Shown piece after piece: positions 32,368 through 38,865 of a stretch of 38,865 bases of DNA. The position numbers and the translations under genes were made by a program. This stretch comes from Candidatus Aveggerthella stercoripullorum (lineage in GTDB: Bacteria; Actinomycetota; Coriobacteriia; Coriobacteriales; Eggerthellaceae). The DNA is taken from assembly GCA_018712955.1 (NCBI GenBank), contig DVGB01000045.1, positions 1-38,865 on the forward strand, in the 5' to 3' direction. The stretch's first letter is position 1, and every line of letters starts with the position of its first letter. Below the pieces are notes generated by a model. The model did no database searches, had not been told where the DNA came from, and saw nothing but the letters and a program-made list of their open reading frames with translations.

Positions 32368-34254
32368 GTGCAGGAGAGGGAAAACGCCCTTTTGCTTGCG
32401 ACGCTCTACGTGGCGGCGTTCGTAGCGGGGTTCAACGAGAACCTGGTGAACATGGCGCTCATGTCCATCATGGCGGAATACAGCGTGGATTCGGTAACAG
32501 CGCAGTGGCTGGTCACAGGGTATATGATCGTTTCGACGGTCGTGGTCTCGTGCATGGCTTTCCTGTATCGGCGCGTCAAGCTGCGTACGCTGTTCCTGGC
32601 GGCAGCGATTCTGAGCCTGGGCGGTTCGGCGATAGGACTCTTCGCAAACAGCTTTGCCATGCTTATGGTGGCCCGCCTGGTGCAGGCGGTGGGCACGGGC
32701 ATCTTCATTCCTGCCATGATGAACACTATCCTTGCGGTTATTCCGAAAAATCGCCTTGGCACGTTCATGTCCATCGGCGGTTGCGTGATTACGTTCGGGC
32801 CTGCGTTCGCGCCGGTTGTGTGCGGTGCGCTGGTGACTTCGTTCGGCTGGCACAGCATTTTCGTGCTGCCTGCGGTCGTTATGGTTCTTTTGATCGGTTG
32901 CTGTTTTGCGTTCGTACGCAATCTTGAGAACTATCCTGCCCAGCTTGATATTCCTTCTGTTGCTTTGTCCGCGGTTGGCCTCACGGCGTTCGTGTACGGC
33001 ATGGCGGAAATCACCGCGAACGTGCCGCTTGCGGTCGGCGCGCTTGCGGTTGCCCTTGCGTCTATCGTCGGGTTTGCCCACCGGCAGTTCCATTGCGAAA
33101 GCCCGCTCATCGAGCTGGTGCCCATGAAGAACAAGCGGTTTGTGATGCCGCTTTTGCTCGTCATGATGGCTATGATGACAACGTTTTCCATGAGCGTGCT
33201 TCTGCCGCTTTACTTCGAGGGCGCTTTGGGTATGACGGCGCTGTTTGCGGGCGTGGTGATGCTTGTGCCGGTGCTGTCGAACGCGGGCGCTACGCTGTTT
33301 GGTGGCAGGTTCATGGACAAGCGCGGCGAATGGCCGCTTCTGCCCGCGGGCTTCGCGTGCATCGTGGTGGGATTGGCGCTCATGATCGCGCTGGGAAGAA
33401 CGATGGTGCTGCCGGGCGTCTTTGCGGGTGCAGTGGTCGTGTACGCCGGCGTGGGATTGGTGATGTCTCCGTCGCAGACAGCAGGGCTGAAGAACCTGCC
33501 GCCGCAACAGAATCCTTTCGGCGTTACGCTCATGTCCACATGCTTGCAGATTGCTGCTTGCATCGGGCCATCGCTGTTCGTAGGCGTCATGAGTTCGGTC
33601 CAGGCGGGCGAGCTGGCAGAAGGCATGAGCGAATCGGCGGCAGTGGCTCAGGGCTTTTCGGTCGCGCTTGTGGTTGCAGCGGTTATTGCCGCAGTCGGCT
33701 TGGTCGTGGCGTTCTTGTTTGCGCGTCCGGGCGCACGAGTGCTGGCGATGCGCGAGCGCAAGCCGGAAAGAAAGGGCGTTGCGCCTGACGACGCCGTGCT
33801 TGCGCGCATCATGGAGACGGACCCCTACACGTTGCCCTCCACAGCGTGCGTCAAGGAGGCAATCAGTCTGCTCATGGACAGAAAAGTGAGCGGCGTGCCG
33901 GTGGTGGACGGAACAGGGCGCGCTGTAGGTTTCTTGTCCGATGGCGACATCATGCGCTATTTGGCGGACCATCATCCGCTCGTGACCGGTGCGTATTCGG
34001 TCATTGCGCTGGCGAACCAGAGCACGTTCGACGAACGTTTGCGCGAGCTCGTCAGTCTGCCGGTGGGCGTTATCGCGACCGAGGGCGTAGTGGGCGTTTC
34101 GGCGGGCTCGTCGCTCGAAGACGTGTGCAGCTTGTTGGCACGACATAAGCTGAAGAAGGTGCCGGTGCTTGACGATGGTCGCGTTGTCGGCACGGTGAAC
34201 CGATCTGATGTATTGCGCTACGCCATGGGAACGCTCGTGGAGACATGTGAATAA
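32368..34254 (+). CDS. MFS drug-exporter-type transporter with C-terminal CBS pair
   Basis: A 628-residue protein in two parts. Residues 1 to about 465 are a 14-helix EmrB/QacA-type MFS protein (FNENLVNMALMSIMAEYSV, QWLVTGYMIVS, ARLVQAVGTGIFIPAMMNT as the antiporter motif). Residues about 485-628 are two CBS domains (YTLPSTACVKEAISLLMDRK VSGVPVVDG, then GSSLEDVCSLLARHKLKKVPVLDDG), which normally bind adenine nucleotides and gate the partner. Such nucleotide gating is not typical of this exporter family. The GTG at 32368 is chosen because GGAAAGGA (32353-32360) lies 7 bases upstream and it gives the family N-terminus; the frame stays open further 5'. No break occurs between domains, so it is a true fusion. 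Confidence 0.87.
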   Translation: MQERENALLLATLYVAAFVAGFNENLVNMALMSIMAEYSVDSVTAQWLVTGYMIVSTVVVSCMAFLYRRVKLRTLFLAAAILSLGGSAIGLFANSFAMLMVARLVQAVGTGIFIPAMMNTILAVIPKNRLGTFMSIGGCVITFGPAFAPVVCGALVTSFGWHSIFVLPAVVMVLLIGCCFAFVRNLENYPAQLDIPSVALSAVGLTAFVYGMAEITANVPLAVGALAVALASIVGFAHRQFHCESPLIELVPMKNKRFVMPLLLVMMAMMTTFSMSVLLPLYFEGALGMTALFAGVVMLVPVLSNAGATLFGGRFMDKRGEWPLLPAGFACIVVGLALMIALGRTMVLPGVFAGAVVVYAGVGLVMSPSQTAGLKNLPPQQNPFGVTLMSTCLQIAACIGPSLFVGVMSSVQAGELAEGMSESAAVAQGFSVALVVAAVIAAVGLVVAFLFARPGARVLAMRERKPERKGVAPDDAVLARIMETDPYTLPSTACVKEAISLLMDRKVSGVPVVDGTGRAVGFLSDGDIMRYLADHHPLVTGAYSVIALANQSTFDERLRELVSLPVGVIATEGVVGVSAGSSLEDVCSLLARHKLKKVPVLDDGRVVGTVNRSDVLRYAMGTLVETCE

Positions 34255-34311
34255 ACGATGCCGCGATGGCGAGCGGAGACTGTGCACCGCAATCTCCTTA
34301 TGGGGTTGGTC

Positions 34312-34336
34312 GCTCCGTGTGGAACCTCGGAGCTTT
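34312..34336 (+). terminator. weak terminator after the MFS-CBS gene
   Basis: GCTCCG (34312-34317) pairs with CGGAGC (34328-34333), followed by TTT. A short stem, 58 bases after the stop. Confidence 0.35.
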
Positions 34337-34347
34337 CATGCTGCGCG

Positions 34348-35094
34348 CTATGCGCTCACTATGCGGGGCAAGGGCAGGTCGTGCGGCTCGAGCGGGATGG
34401 CGCCGCACGGCACTTCTTGCTCCGCAAACCCGACGCCTACGATGCGCACATCCGGGCGCACGCATGAGAGGAACGCATCGTAATTTCCACCACCGTAGCC
34501 AAGTCGGTTGTTTGCTGCGTCAAACGCAACCAAGGGGCATAGTGCAAAGTCGATTTCACCAGGTGCAACGTGCGTGAACGCATCAAGCTCTTCTGCGTCG
34601 GGTGCGAACGAACGGAGAGGACGTTCGACGAAAGGCGCTTTGCCGTTTTCGAACTGCTCAGCAGTGACCTCGTAGAACTCCATCAGGTTGCGTGGAGTGT
34701 AGGGCTCGTGCGGCGTGCAAGCGGCGTTGCGATGGCATGCTGGCGCAGCGACCTCAGGAGAGAGGGACGCCTCGGTTGCTTTATGCCAGGCGGGATTTTT
34801 TATCATGCAGGGGAATGCCACGCGCGCACCACGCGCGTATGCCGTGCGCACGAATGGTGAGAGGTCTACTTCGGATCCCATAGAAGAGAATACGGCGACT
34901 AAAAGGCTGCCAGAGCAGATGCTGCCGTGCGCACGCTGTTCGAACGGAGCGCTCTGTCCGAACAGCGTCGAGAGTGCGTCGAGTTCTTTCGCAAGCTCTA
35001 TGCAGATTTGCTCGCTTTTTTCGGCACGCACGCGTGAAGGCAGAGCATCCCGCCGCGCGAGCACGGTTTTGCGAAGAGCATCCTTATTTTTCAT
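34348..35094 (-). CDS. 5-formyltetrahydrofolate cyclo-ligase
   Basis: ATP-dependent conversion of 5-formyl-THF to 5,10-methenyl-THF, returning folate to one-carbon metabolism. The 248 residues include the N-terminal KDALRKTVLARRDALP helix with basic ATP-contact residues, VAFPCM, and the conserved LGYGGGNYDAFL near the C-terminus (usual form GxGGGYYDR). It is about 50 residues longer than many homologues because of an insert near residues 105-155. The ATG at 35092-35094 fits the family start; the frame extends upstream but only across a repeat. The ribosome site is weak and overlaps a repeat arm. Confidence 0.88.
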   Translation of the reverse strand: MKNKDALRKTVLARRDALPSRVRAEKSEQICIELAKELDALSTLFGQSAPFEQRAHGSICSGSLLVAVFSSMGSEVDLSPFVRTAYARGARVAFPCMIKNPAWHKATEASLSPEVAAPACHRNAACTPHEPYTPRNLMEFYEVTAEQFENGKAPFVERPLRSFAPDAEELDAFTHVAPGEIDFALCPLVAFDAANNRLGYGGGNYDAFLSCVRPDVRIVGVGFAEQEVPCGAIPLEPHDLPLPRIVSA

Positions 35095-35103
35095 GCGAAC
35101 ACC

Positions 35104-35120
35104 TACTCGAAATTCTTTCC
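35104..35120 (-). repeat. solo arm of the 13255-type repeat, in the leader of the cyclo-ligase gene
   Basis: Read on the minus strand, GGAAAGAATTTCGAGTA is identical over 17 bases to the arm core at 13262-13278. It ends about 9 bases before the cyclo-ligase ATG. No inverted partner was found nearby, so it is a relic, a half site, or a regulatory site. Confidence 0.65.
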
Positions 35121-35194
35121 GATCACAGCAGTGTAAGCTGCAAGAAACAGGGTTTGGCGCCGGAAGCGTTTGCTCGCATAGCGCAAACGGGCCC

Positions 35195-36616
35195 CTATCC
35201 AATCCCGAGCACTTGCATGACCAGCAAGATAGCGGTCAGCACGGTCACGATGGCCACGGTCACCCAAAGCAGAATGCGCATGACGACAGGAAGGCGCCAT
35301 TGCTTCATGACACGCTTGTCCGAGCTGATGATGGCCATAAAGACCAACAGAACGGGCAGGATGAGGCCGTTCACGAACTGTGCGGTCAACATCACGGCCA
35401 TCAGGTTGATGTTCGGCAAAATGACCACGATGGCCGAGAAGAAGATGACGAACGTGAAGATGCCCTTGAACATCGGGGCTTCTTTCCATTTGAAGGACAC
35501 GCCCGCTTCCCAGCCGAACGCCTCGCAGATAACGAAACTCGTGGTAAGCGGCAGCACGCACGCTGCCAAAAACGATGCGGCAATCAGGCCGACCGCAAAC
35601 AGCACCTCTGCGTATTGGCCAGCAAAGGGCGAAAGGGCGTGCGCGGCGTCGGCGGCGCTTTCGATGACGATGCCTTCAGGGAACAGCACCGTACCGGTCG
35701 TCACGATAATGAACCATGCCACCAGACACGCGGCGATGGTACCAGAAATCGCATCGACCTTAAGGGAAAGCGCATCGTCCATCGTGGCGCCTTTTTCTAC
35801 GATGTTGCTTTGAGCGAAGAACATCATCCACGGGGCGATGGTCGTGCCGATCATCGCGATCGTGAGCGAAATGAAGCTCTGTTCGTGGGCTACGTGCGGC
35901 ACTACGGTCATCTGAATAGTGTCTGCCCAGTTCGGCTGGGACATGAAGGCTGCCACGATATAGGTTATGAACACGAACGAGAGAATGAGGAATACCTTCT
36001 CGACGCGTTTGTAGCTGCCCCCGACGATAAGCAGCCAAACGCCTGCGGCAGCGACCGGAACGGAGACCCAGGCGGGTACGCCGAACATTTCCATGCCGGA
36101 GGCGATGCCTGCAAACTCGGAAAACGTCGTGCACACGTTGCCGATAAGCAGGCACAGCATGGCGAGCGCCGTAAGCCTGATGCCAAAACGCTCGCGAATG
36201 AGCGCTGCGAAGCCTTTGCCGGTGACCGCGCCCATGCGGCTGGCGGTAAGCTGCACGACAATAAGCAGCACGCACATAACGGGGATGACCCACAGGCTCG
36301 TGTACCCGAATTCTGCGCCTACGGTCGAGTAGGTCGAGATGCCGCCCGCATCATTGCCTGCCATGGCCGTGACAATGCCGGGCCCCATGGCGGCGAGGAT
36401 GAGCAGCAGCTTGCTCTTCTTTTTAGGCATGTCGGCGTCCGAAAGGGCTTTCGACGTCGGCTGATCTTTCAGGAGCCCTTTTTCCTCGTCACCAGTGTTT
36501 GATGCATCGGTGGCGGCGCGTACGCTTGTGATGTGGGCGCTGCCGTGCCCGGTGCGAATCTCACCGCTTGCGCGCCCGCTTCGCGTCTCTTTTTCGGAAG
36601 TCTTTTTAATGACCAT
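35195..36616 (-). CDS. NRAMP-related magnesium transporter (NRMT type)
   Basis: A 473-residue, about 11-helix SLC11/NRAMP-fold protein after a 65-residue polar N-terminal tail. The metal-site signatures differ from manganese/iron NRAMPs: helix 1 has DAGG (89-92) instead of DPGN, and helix 6 has APW (261-263) instead of MPH, removing the soft Met ligand. Exactly this loss of Asn and Met is known in NRAMP-related Mg2+ transporters, first characterised from Eggerthella lenta. The expected substrate is therefore Mg2+ rather than Mn2+. It begins 12 bases after the MgtE-like sensor gene, whose stop codon overlaps the TAAGGAGG ribosome site, so the two are translated together. Confidence 0.88.
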   Translation of the reverse strand: MVIKKTSEKETRSGRASGEIRTGHGSAHITSVRAATDASNTGDEEKGLLKDQPTSKALSDADMPKKKSKLLLILAAMGPGIVTAMAGNDAGGISTYSTVGAEFGYTSLWVIPVMCVLLIVVQLTASRMGAVTGKGFAALIRERFGIRLTALAMLCLLIGNVCTTFSEFAGIASGMEMFGVPAWVSVPVAAAGVWLLIVGGSYKRVEKVFLILSFVFITYIVAAFMSQPNWADTIQMTVVPHVAHEQSFISLTIAMIGTTIAPWMMFFAQSNIVEKGATMDDALSLKVDAISGTIAACLVAWFIIVTTGTVLFPEGIVIESAADAAHALSPFAGQYAEVLFAVGLIAASFLAACVLPLTTSFVICEAFGWEAGVSFKWKEAPMFKGIFTFVIFFSAIVVILPNINLMAVMLTAQFVNGLILPVLLVFMAIISSDKRVMKQWRLPVVMRILLWVTVAIVTVLTAILLVMQVLGIG

Positions 36617-36628
36617 GCCAAGACCTCC

Positions 36629-37990
36629 TTACGCGCCGGGATGGTACCCGATAATCTGGAACAGGATGAACGTGTAAGCGGCAAGGCCGAGCAAGACGCC
36701 AAGCACGATGAAGACTATCCAGGTCACGCGCTGGCGCAGGCCGGTTTCCTCGTTGTCCTCCTCCACGACGTCGAGCGCGTCGTCGAAGGTGACGATGCCG
36801 AGGAGCCGGTCGCGCTCGTCCACGACCGGCAGTGCCAGCAGGTCGTATTTGGAAATGTCCGAAGCAACTTCGTCCTCGTCTTCGTCTGGCAACGCGGTAA
36901 TCAGGTCGTCATCGTACATAACCTTCGAGACCGGCGTGCTGTTGTGCGCGAGCACGAGCGAGCGCAGCGAAAGAACGCCTGACAGCTTTTCGTACTCGTC
37001 GACCACGTACACGTAATGGACGGACGGGAAATCCTCTGGCAGCTCGCGAATGACCTCGATGGTCTCGCCGACGGTAGTGTCCTCTTCGACGGAAACGAAC
37101 TGGGTGGTCATGATGCCGCCAGCAGTTCCGTCTTTGTACCCCAGCAGGCGGCGGATTTCCGCGGCATCTTCTACGCCCATGAGGCGCAAAAGCGTCTCGG
37201 CCTTCTCGTAGGAAAGGCCGCGCACGATGTCTGCTGCGTCGTCCGGGTCCATCTGACCGAGGAACTTAGCGGCGCGCGCGTCGTCCAGGTCGTCGAAGAC
37301 GTCCGCCTGGTATTCGTCTTCCATTTCGGAAATGGCTTCGCCCACGCGCGTGTCATCGAGATGCTTGAAGACGTTGGCGCGCTGCTGTGGGTCGAGCTGT
37401 TCCAGAATGTCCGCAACGTCAGCAGGGTGCAGCTCGTCGAGGCGTTTGTGCGTAACAGAAAGCTGCACTTCAGACAGGTCGCGGTCGAGCAGGTCCATGT
37501 AGTTCCAAGCGATGATCTGCTCGTCGATTTTCTTTCCGAGCGCTTTTGCCACCGCACAGACACCGCGTTCGACCCAGGGCGCAAGGCCACGCAGAATACC
37601 GCGTACGCCCACTTCGGCACCGAGCAAGCGAATTTGGCTGCCCGACACGGAAAGCTTGAGGTCGTTTACGCGCACGACCTTCATGCCTTGCGTGTCGACG
37701 ATCTGGCGGTTGAGCAGGTCGCGTGCGAGCAGTACTTCGTCAGGTTGCAGATAGCTGAACCGGATTCCCGTAGCCTCGTAAGCGAGCGTCACGCCTTCGT
37801 CCTCGTCGAACTGGTCGACGTACTTACGCCACGAGATCATGAAGGGGACTTTGCCCGGGCCGACGAACGCAAGGCTTGTAATGCGTGGGAAGACCTCGCC
37901 GGTAGAAATAGCGACGTCCGAAATGGAGCCAATCTTTTCGCCGAGGGCGTCGACGACCGGCTTCCCAATAATCTGAGAGAGGTAGAGCAT
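36629..37990 (-). CDS. PRC-barrel/MgtE_N/CBS protein, putative Mg2+ sensor partner of the NRMT
   Basis: A 453-residue protein built like the cytoplasmic part of the MgtE magnesium channel without the channel. Residues 1 to about 160 contain PRC-barrel-like segments (GKPVVDALGEKIGSISDV; NRQIVDTQGMKVVRVNDL). About 190-300 is an MgtE_N superhelix (LHPADVADILEQLDP, MDPDDAADIVRGL). About 310-425 is a CBS pair (GIMTTQFVSVEEDTTVGETI; DLLALPVVDERDRLLGIVTF). One membrane helix ends the chain, where MgtE would have five. In MgtE these domains bind Mg2+ and close the pore. Here it probably senses Mg2+ and acts on the cotranslated NRMT. ATG 37988-37990 has AAGGGAG 5 bases upstream. Confidence 0.88.
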   Translation of the reverse strand: MLYLSQIIGKPVVDALGEKIGSISDVAISTGEVFPRITSLAFVGPGKVPFMISWRKYVDQFDEDEGVTLAYEATGIRFSYLQPDEVLLARDLLNRQIVDTQGMKVVRVNDLKLSVSGSQIRLLGAEVGVRGILRGLAPWVERGVCAVAKALGKKIDEQIIAWNYMDLLDRDLSEVQLSVTHKRLDELHPADVADILEQLDPQQRANVFKHLDDTRVGEAISEMEDEYQADVFDDLDDARAAKFLGQMDPDDAADIVRGLSYEKAETLLRLMGVEDAAEIRRLLGYKDGTAGGIMTTQFVSVEEDTTVGETIEVIRELPEDFPSVHYVYVVDEYEKLSGVLSLRSLVLAHNSTPVSKVMYDDDLITALPDEDEDEVASDISKYDLLALPVVDERDRLLGIVTFDDALDVVEEDNEETGLRQRVTWIVFIVLGVLLGLAAYTFILFQIIGYHPGA

Positions 37991-38370
37991 GGCACTCCCT
38001 TGTCATGTCGGGCATCGGCGCGGTGCGCGCAGGCGGGCGATTCGGCAAGCTGCGGCCTTTGCGTGGCAAGCGAAGTCTGCGGCTTGACGGCTTTTCGATC
38101 CAGCTGCCATGAGGTGCCGGATGTGAGAGCGTGCGCGGTGCGCGTTTGCGCTGATGCGATGCGGCAGTCTGCTTCGACCGCCGCCAAGGGAGGCGAAGGC
38201 CGAAGGCTTAGTTACTGTGAGGCTTCGATTTTCGAACCTTCACGAACATTCCTTTCCTTCTTGTTGCAGTTCGTTGCAGCGTTGCAGCTTATAAAATGTC
38301 GCATGCAACTGCAGCCTTCTTATAATAGCGGACAAAACGCTCCTGGTGAACCCATCAAAGCAGAGAGAAG
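37991..38370. other. 380-base noncoding region between the Mg module and the tRNA-derived repeats
   Basis: No gene supported. TTGCAG occurs at 38264, 38274 and 38282, and CTGCAAC-like inverted copies lie near 38302-38315. TATAAT at 38321-38326 (plus strand) and its minus-strand counterpart TATTAT are -10-like. The minus-strand promoter of the MgtE-like/NRMT pair should be here. Confidence 0.4.
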
Positions 38371-38405
38371 AGGGTTCGAACCCCTCACGCGTCAGGGCAT
38401 GAAAA

Positions 38406-38425
38406 ATGCCCCTGGCTCGGGGCAT
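38406..38425 (-). terminator. terminator-like hairpin in repeat unit A
   Basis: Seven pairs (38406-38412 with 38419-38425). On the minus strand a T run follows (complement of the A run ending at 38406). Confidence 0.6.
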
Positions 38426-38582
38426 AAAAAATGCTGCAAGTGGTGCGCCGTGAGGGATTCAGCGGCTTCGCTTCGCGAACCCGCAGCGCTGCGCCCCGCT
38501 TCGCGGTGCTCGCGCCGCGACGGCCGTTCAGGCCGTTGCGCCCTCGCGGGGTTCGAACCCCTCACGCGTCAGGGTATGAAAA

Positions 38583-38602
38583 ATGCCCCTGGGCCGGGGC
38601 AT
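38583..38602 (-). terminator. terminator-like hairpin in repeat unit B
   Basis: Seven pairs (38583-38589 with 38596-38602), same design as unit A, with a T run on the minus strand. Confidence 0.6.
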
Positions 38603-38753
38603 AAAAAATGCTGCAAGTGGTGTGCCGTGAGGGATGTCCGCGCCTTCGCTTCGCGAAGTCGCACCGCCTGCGCGCGCCTTCAGCGCGCTCCGGCAGGCAA
38701 CATGCCGAAAGGCATGTTGCCCCCTCTCGGGCTCAAATCCCTCACGGCATTCC

Positions 38754-38784
38754 CAAAAAAGCAAAAAGCCCCAACCGGGGCTTT
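38754..38784 (-). terminator. terminator of tRNA-Arg
   Basis: Eight pairs (38765-38772 with 38777-38784) around a four-base loop. On the minus strand the stem is followed by TTTTTGC and then a further T run (complement of 38755-38767). It lies 17 bases past the tRNA 3' end. Confidence 0.85.
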
Positions 38785-38800
38785 GCGAGCGCTGAAAAAG

Positions 38801-38865
38801 TGGTGCGCCGTGAGGGATTCGAACCCCCGACGTACTGATTCGTAGTCAGTCCCTCTATCCAGCTG
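38801..38865 (-). tRNA. tRNA-Arg(ACG), 5' end outside window
   Basis: Reading the minus strand from the window edge: D-loop CAGCTGGATAGAG, anticodon arm ACTGA-CTACGAA-TCAGT with anticodon ACG (read as ICG for CGU/CGC/CGA), T arm with GGTTCGAATCC, then acceptor half ACGGCGC, discriminator A and an encoded CCA (38801-38803 complement). The first few bases of the acceptor stem lie beyond 38865. Confidence 0.93.

Larger units (their letters stand above)
38374..38820 (-). repeat. tandem tRNA-Arg 3'-end-derived repeats (period about 177-180 bases)
   Basis: The tRNA-Arg 3' end with CCA appears as the true gene (from 38801) and as two detached copies on the same strand, 38441-38460 (20 of 20 bases) and 38618-38635 (17 of 18). 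Each is followed, reading on the minus strand, by an intrinsic-terminator-like hairpin and, in the two detached copies, by an inverted GTGAGGGG-TTCGAACCC segment (38374-38388, 38551-38565). The spacers are packed with short G+C-rich hairpins, for example 38699-38707 with 38712-38720 around GAAA. No protein is encoded; translated frames are the familiar tRNA artefact REGFEP. Confidence 0.8.

Noticed and set aside
38240-38764. Short frames containing REGFEP-like translations
   Set aside because: A known artefact of translating tRNA T-arm sequence; they coincide with the tRNA-derived repeats.
37016-38845. 609-codon open frame on the plus strand
   Set aside because: Antisense of the MgtE-like gene that then runs through tRNA-derived repeats; not a plausible protein.
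1-38865. CRISPR array, rRNA genes, IS transposase, integrase
   Set aside because: No regularly spaced short direct repeats with unique spacers, no rRNA sequence, and no recognisable transposase or integrase reading frame were found on either strand.

Overview
This window comes from a high-GC, probably anaerobic actinobacterium, most likely of the class Coriobacteriia (Eggerthellaceae: Eggerthella, Slackia and relatives). Four things point there: a multi-membrane-span LuxR regulator, an NRAMP-related magnesium transporter of the type known from Eggerthella lenta, an oxygen-sensitive indolepyruvate:ferredoxin oxidoreductase, and an agmatine/arginine-type catabolic module. The genus assignment is inference; no rRNA gene is present.

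Layout. 1-5.8 kb (+) is an aryl-acid and tryptophan block: the 3' end of iorA, then iorB, a ferredoxin-nitroreductase fusion, and a Trp-specific T-box leader in front of trpB2 and a phenylacetate-CoA ligase-like gene. 6.0-10.0 kb (+) holds a small unknown protein, nhaA, a parS-like site, a tyrosine-rich leader peptide, and a sodium:solute symporter. 10.1-11.8 kb (-) is an MFS transporter with a universal stress protein. 12.2-13.4 kb is an A+T-richer accessory island: an AbiEi/DUF559-like gene followed directly by a near-perfect inverted repeat. 13.8-16.5 kb holds an NhaC-type antiporter and, convergent to it, a PARG-like macrodomain protein.

16.6-26.3 kb is a complete histidine pathway: hisZ-hisG (one fused gene), D, C, B, H, A, F, I, E on the plus strand, plus a PHP-type histidinol phosphatase on the minus strand. 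Relatives of the inverted repeat lie between hisF and hisI and, more distantly, after hisE. 26.7-30.6 kb (-) is an agmatine deiminase, a carbamoyltransferase and an MFS transporter, read away from a divergent membrane-bound LuxR regulator (31.0-32.0 kb). 32.4-34.3 kb is an unusual MFS exporter with a C-terminal CBS pair. 34.3-38.0 kb (-) holds 5-formyl-THF cyclo-ligase and a two-gene magnesium module: a soluble MgtE-like sensor protein followed by an NRAMP-related transporter. The window ends in tandem, hairpin-rich repeats made from the 3' end of a tRNA-Arg(ACG) gene, which runs off the right edge.

Main points: (i) a Trp-starvation switch over trpB2 and an aryl-acid CoA ligase beside iorAB suggests tryptophan salvage from indole and indoleacetate; (ii) an apparently leaderless Tyr-rich attenuator peptide precedes a symporter; (iii) a Mg2+ sensor module has been separated from MgtE and paired with a different transporter; (iv) there is a family of inverted repeats and an array of tRNA-derived repeats.
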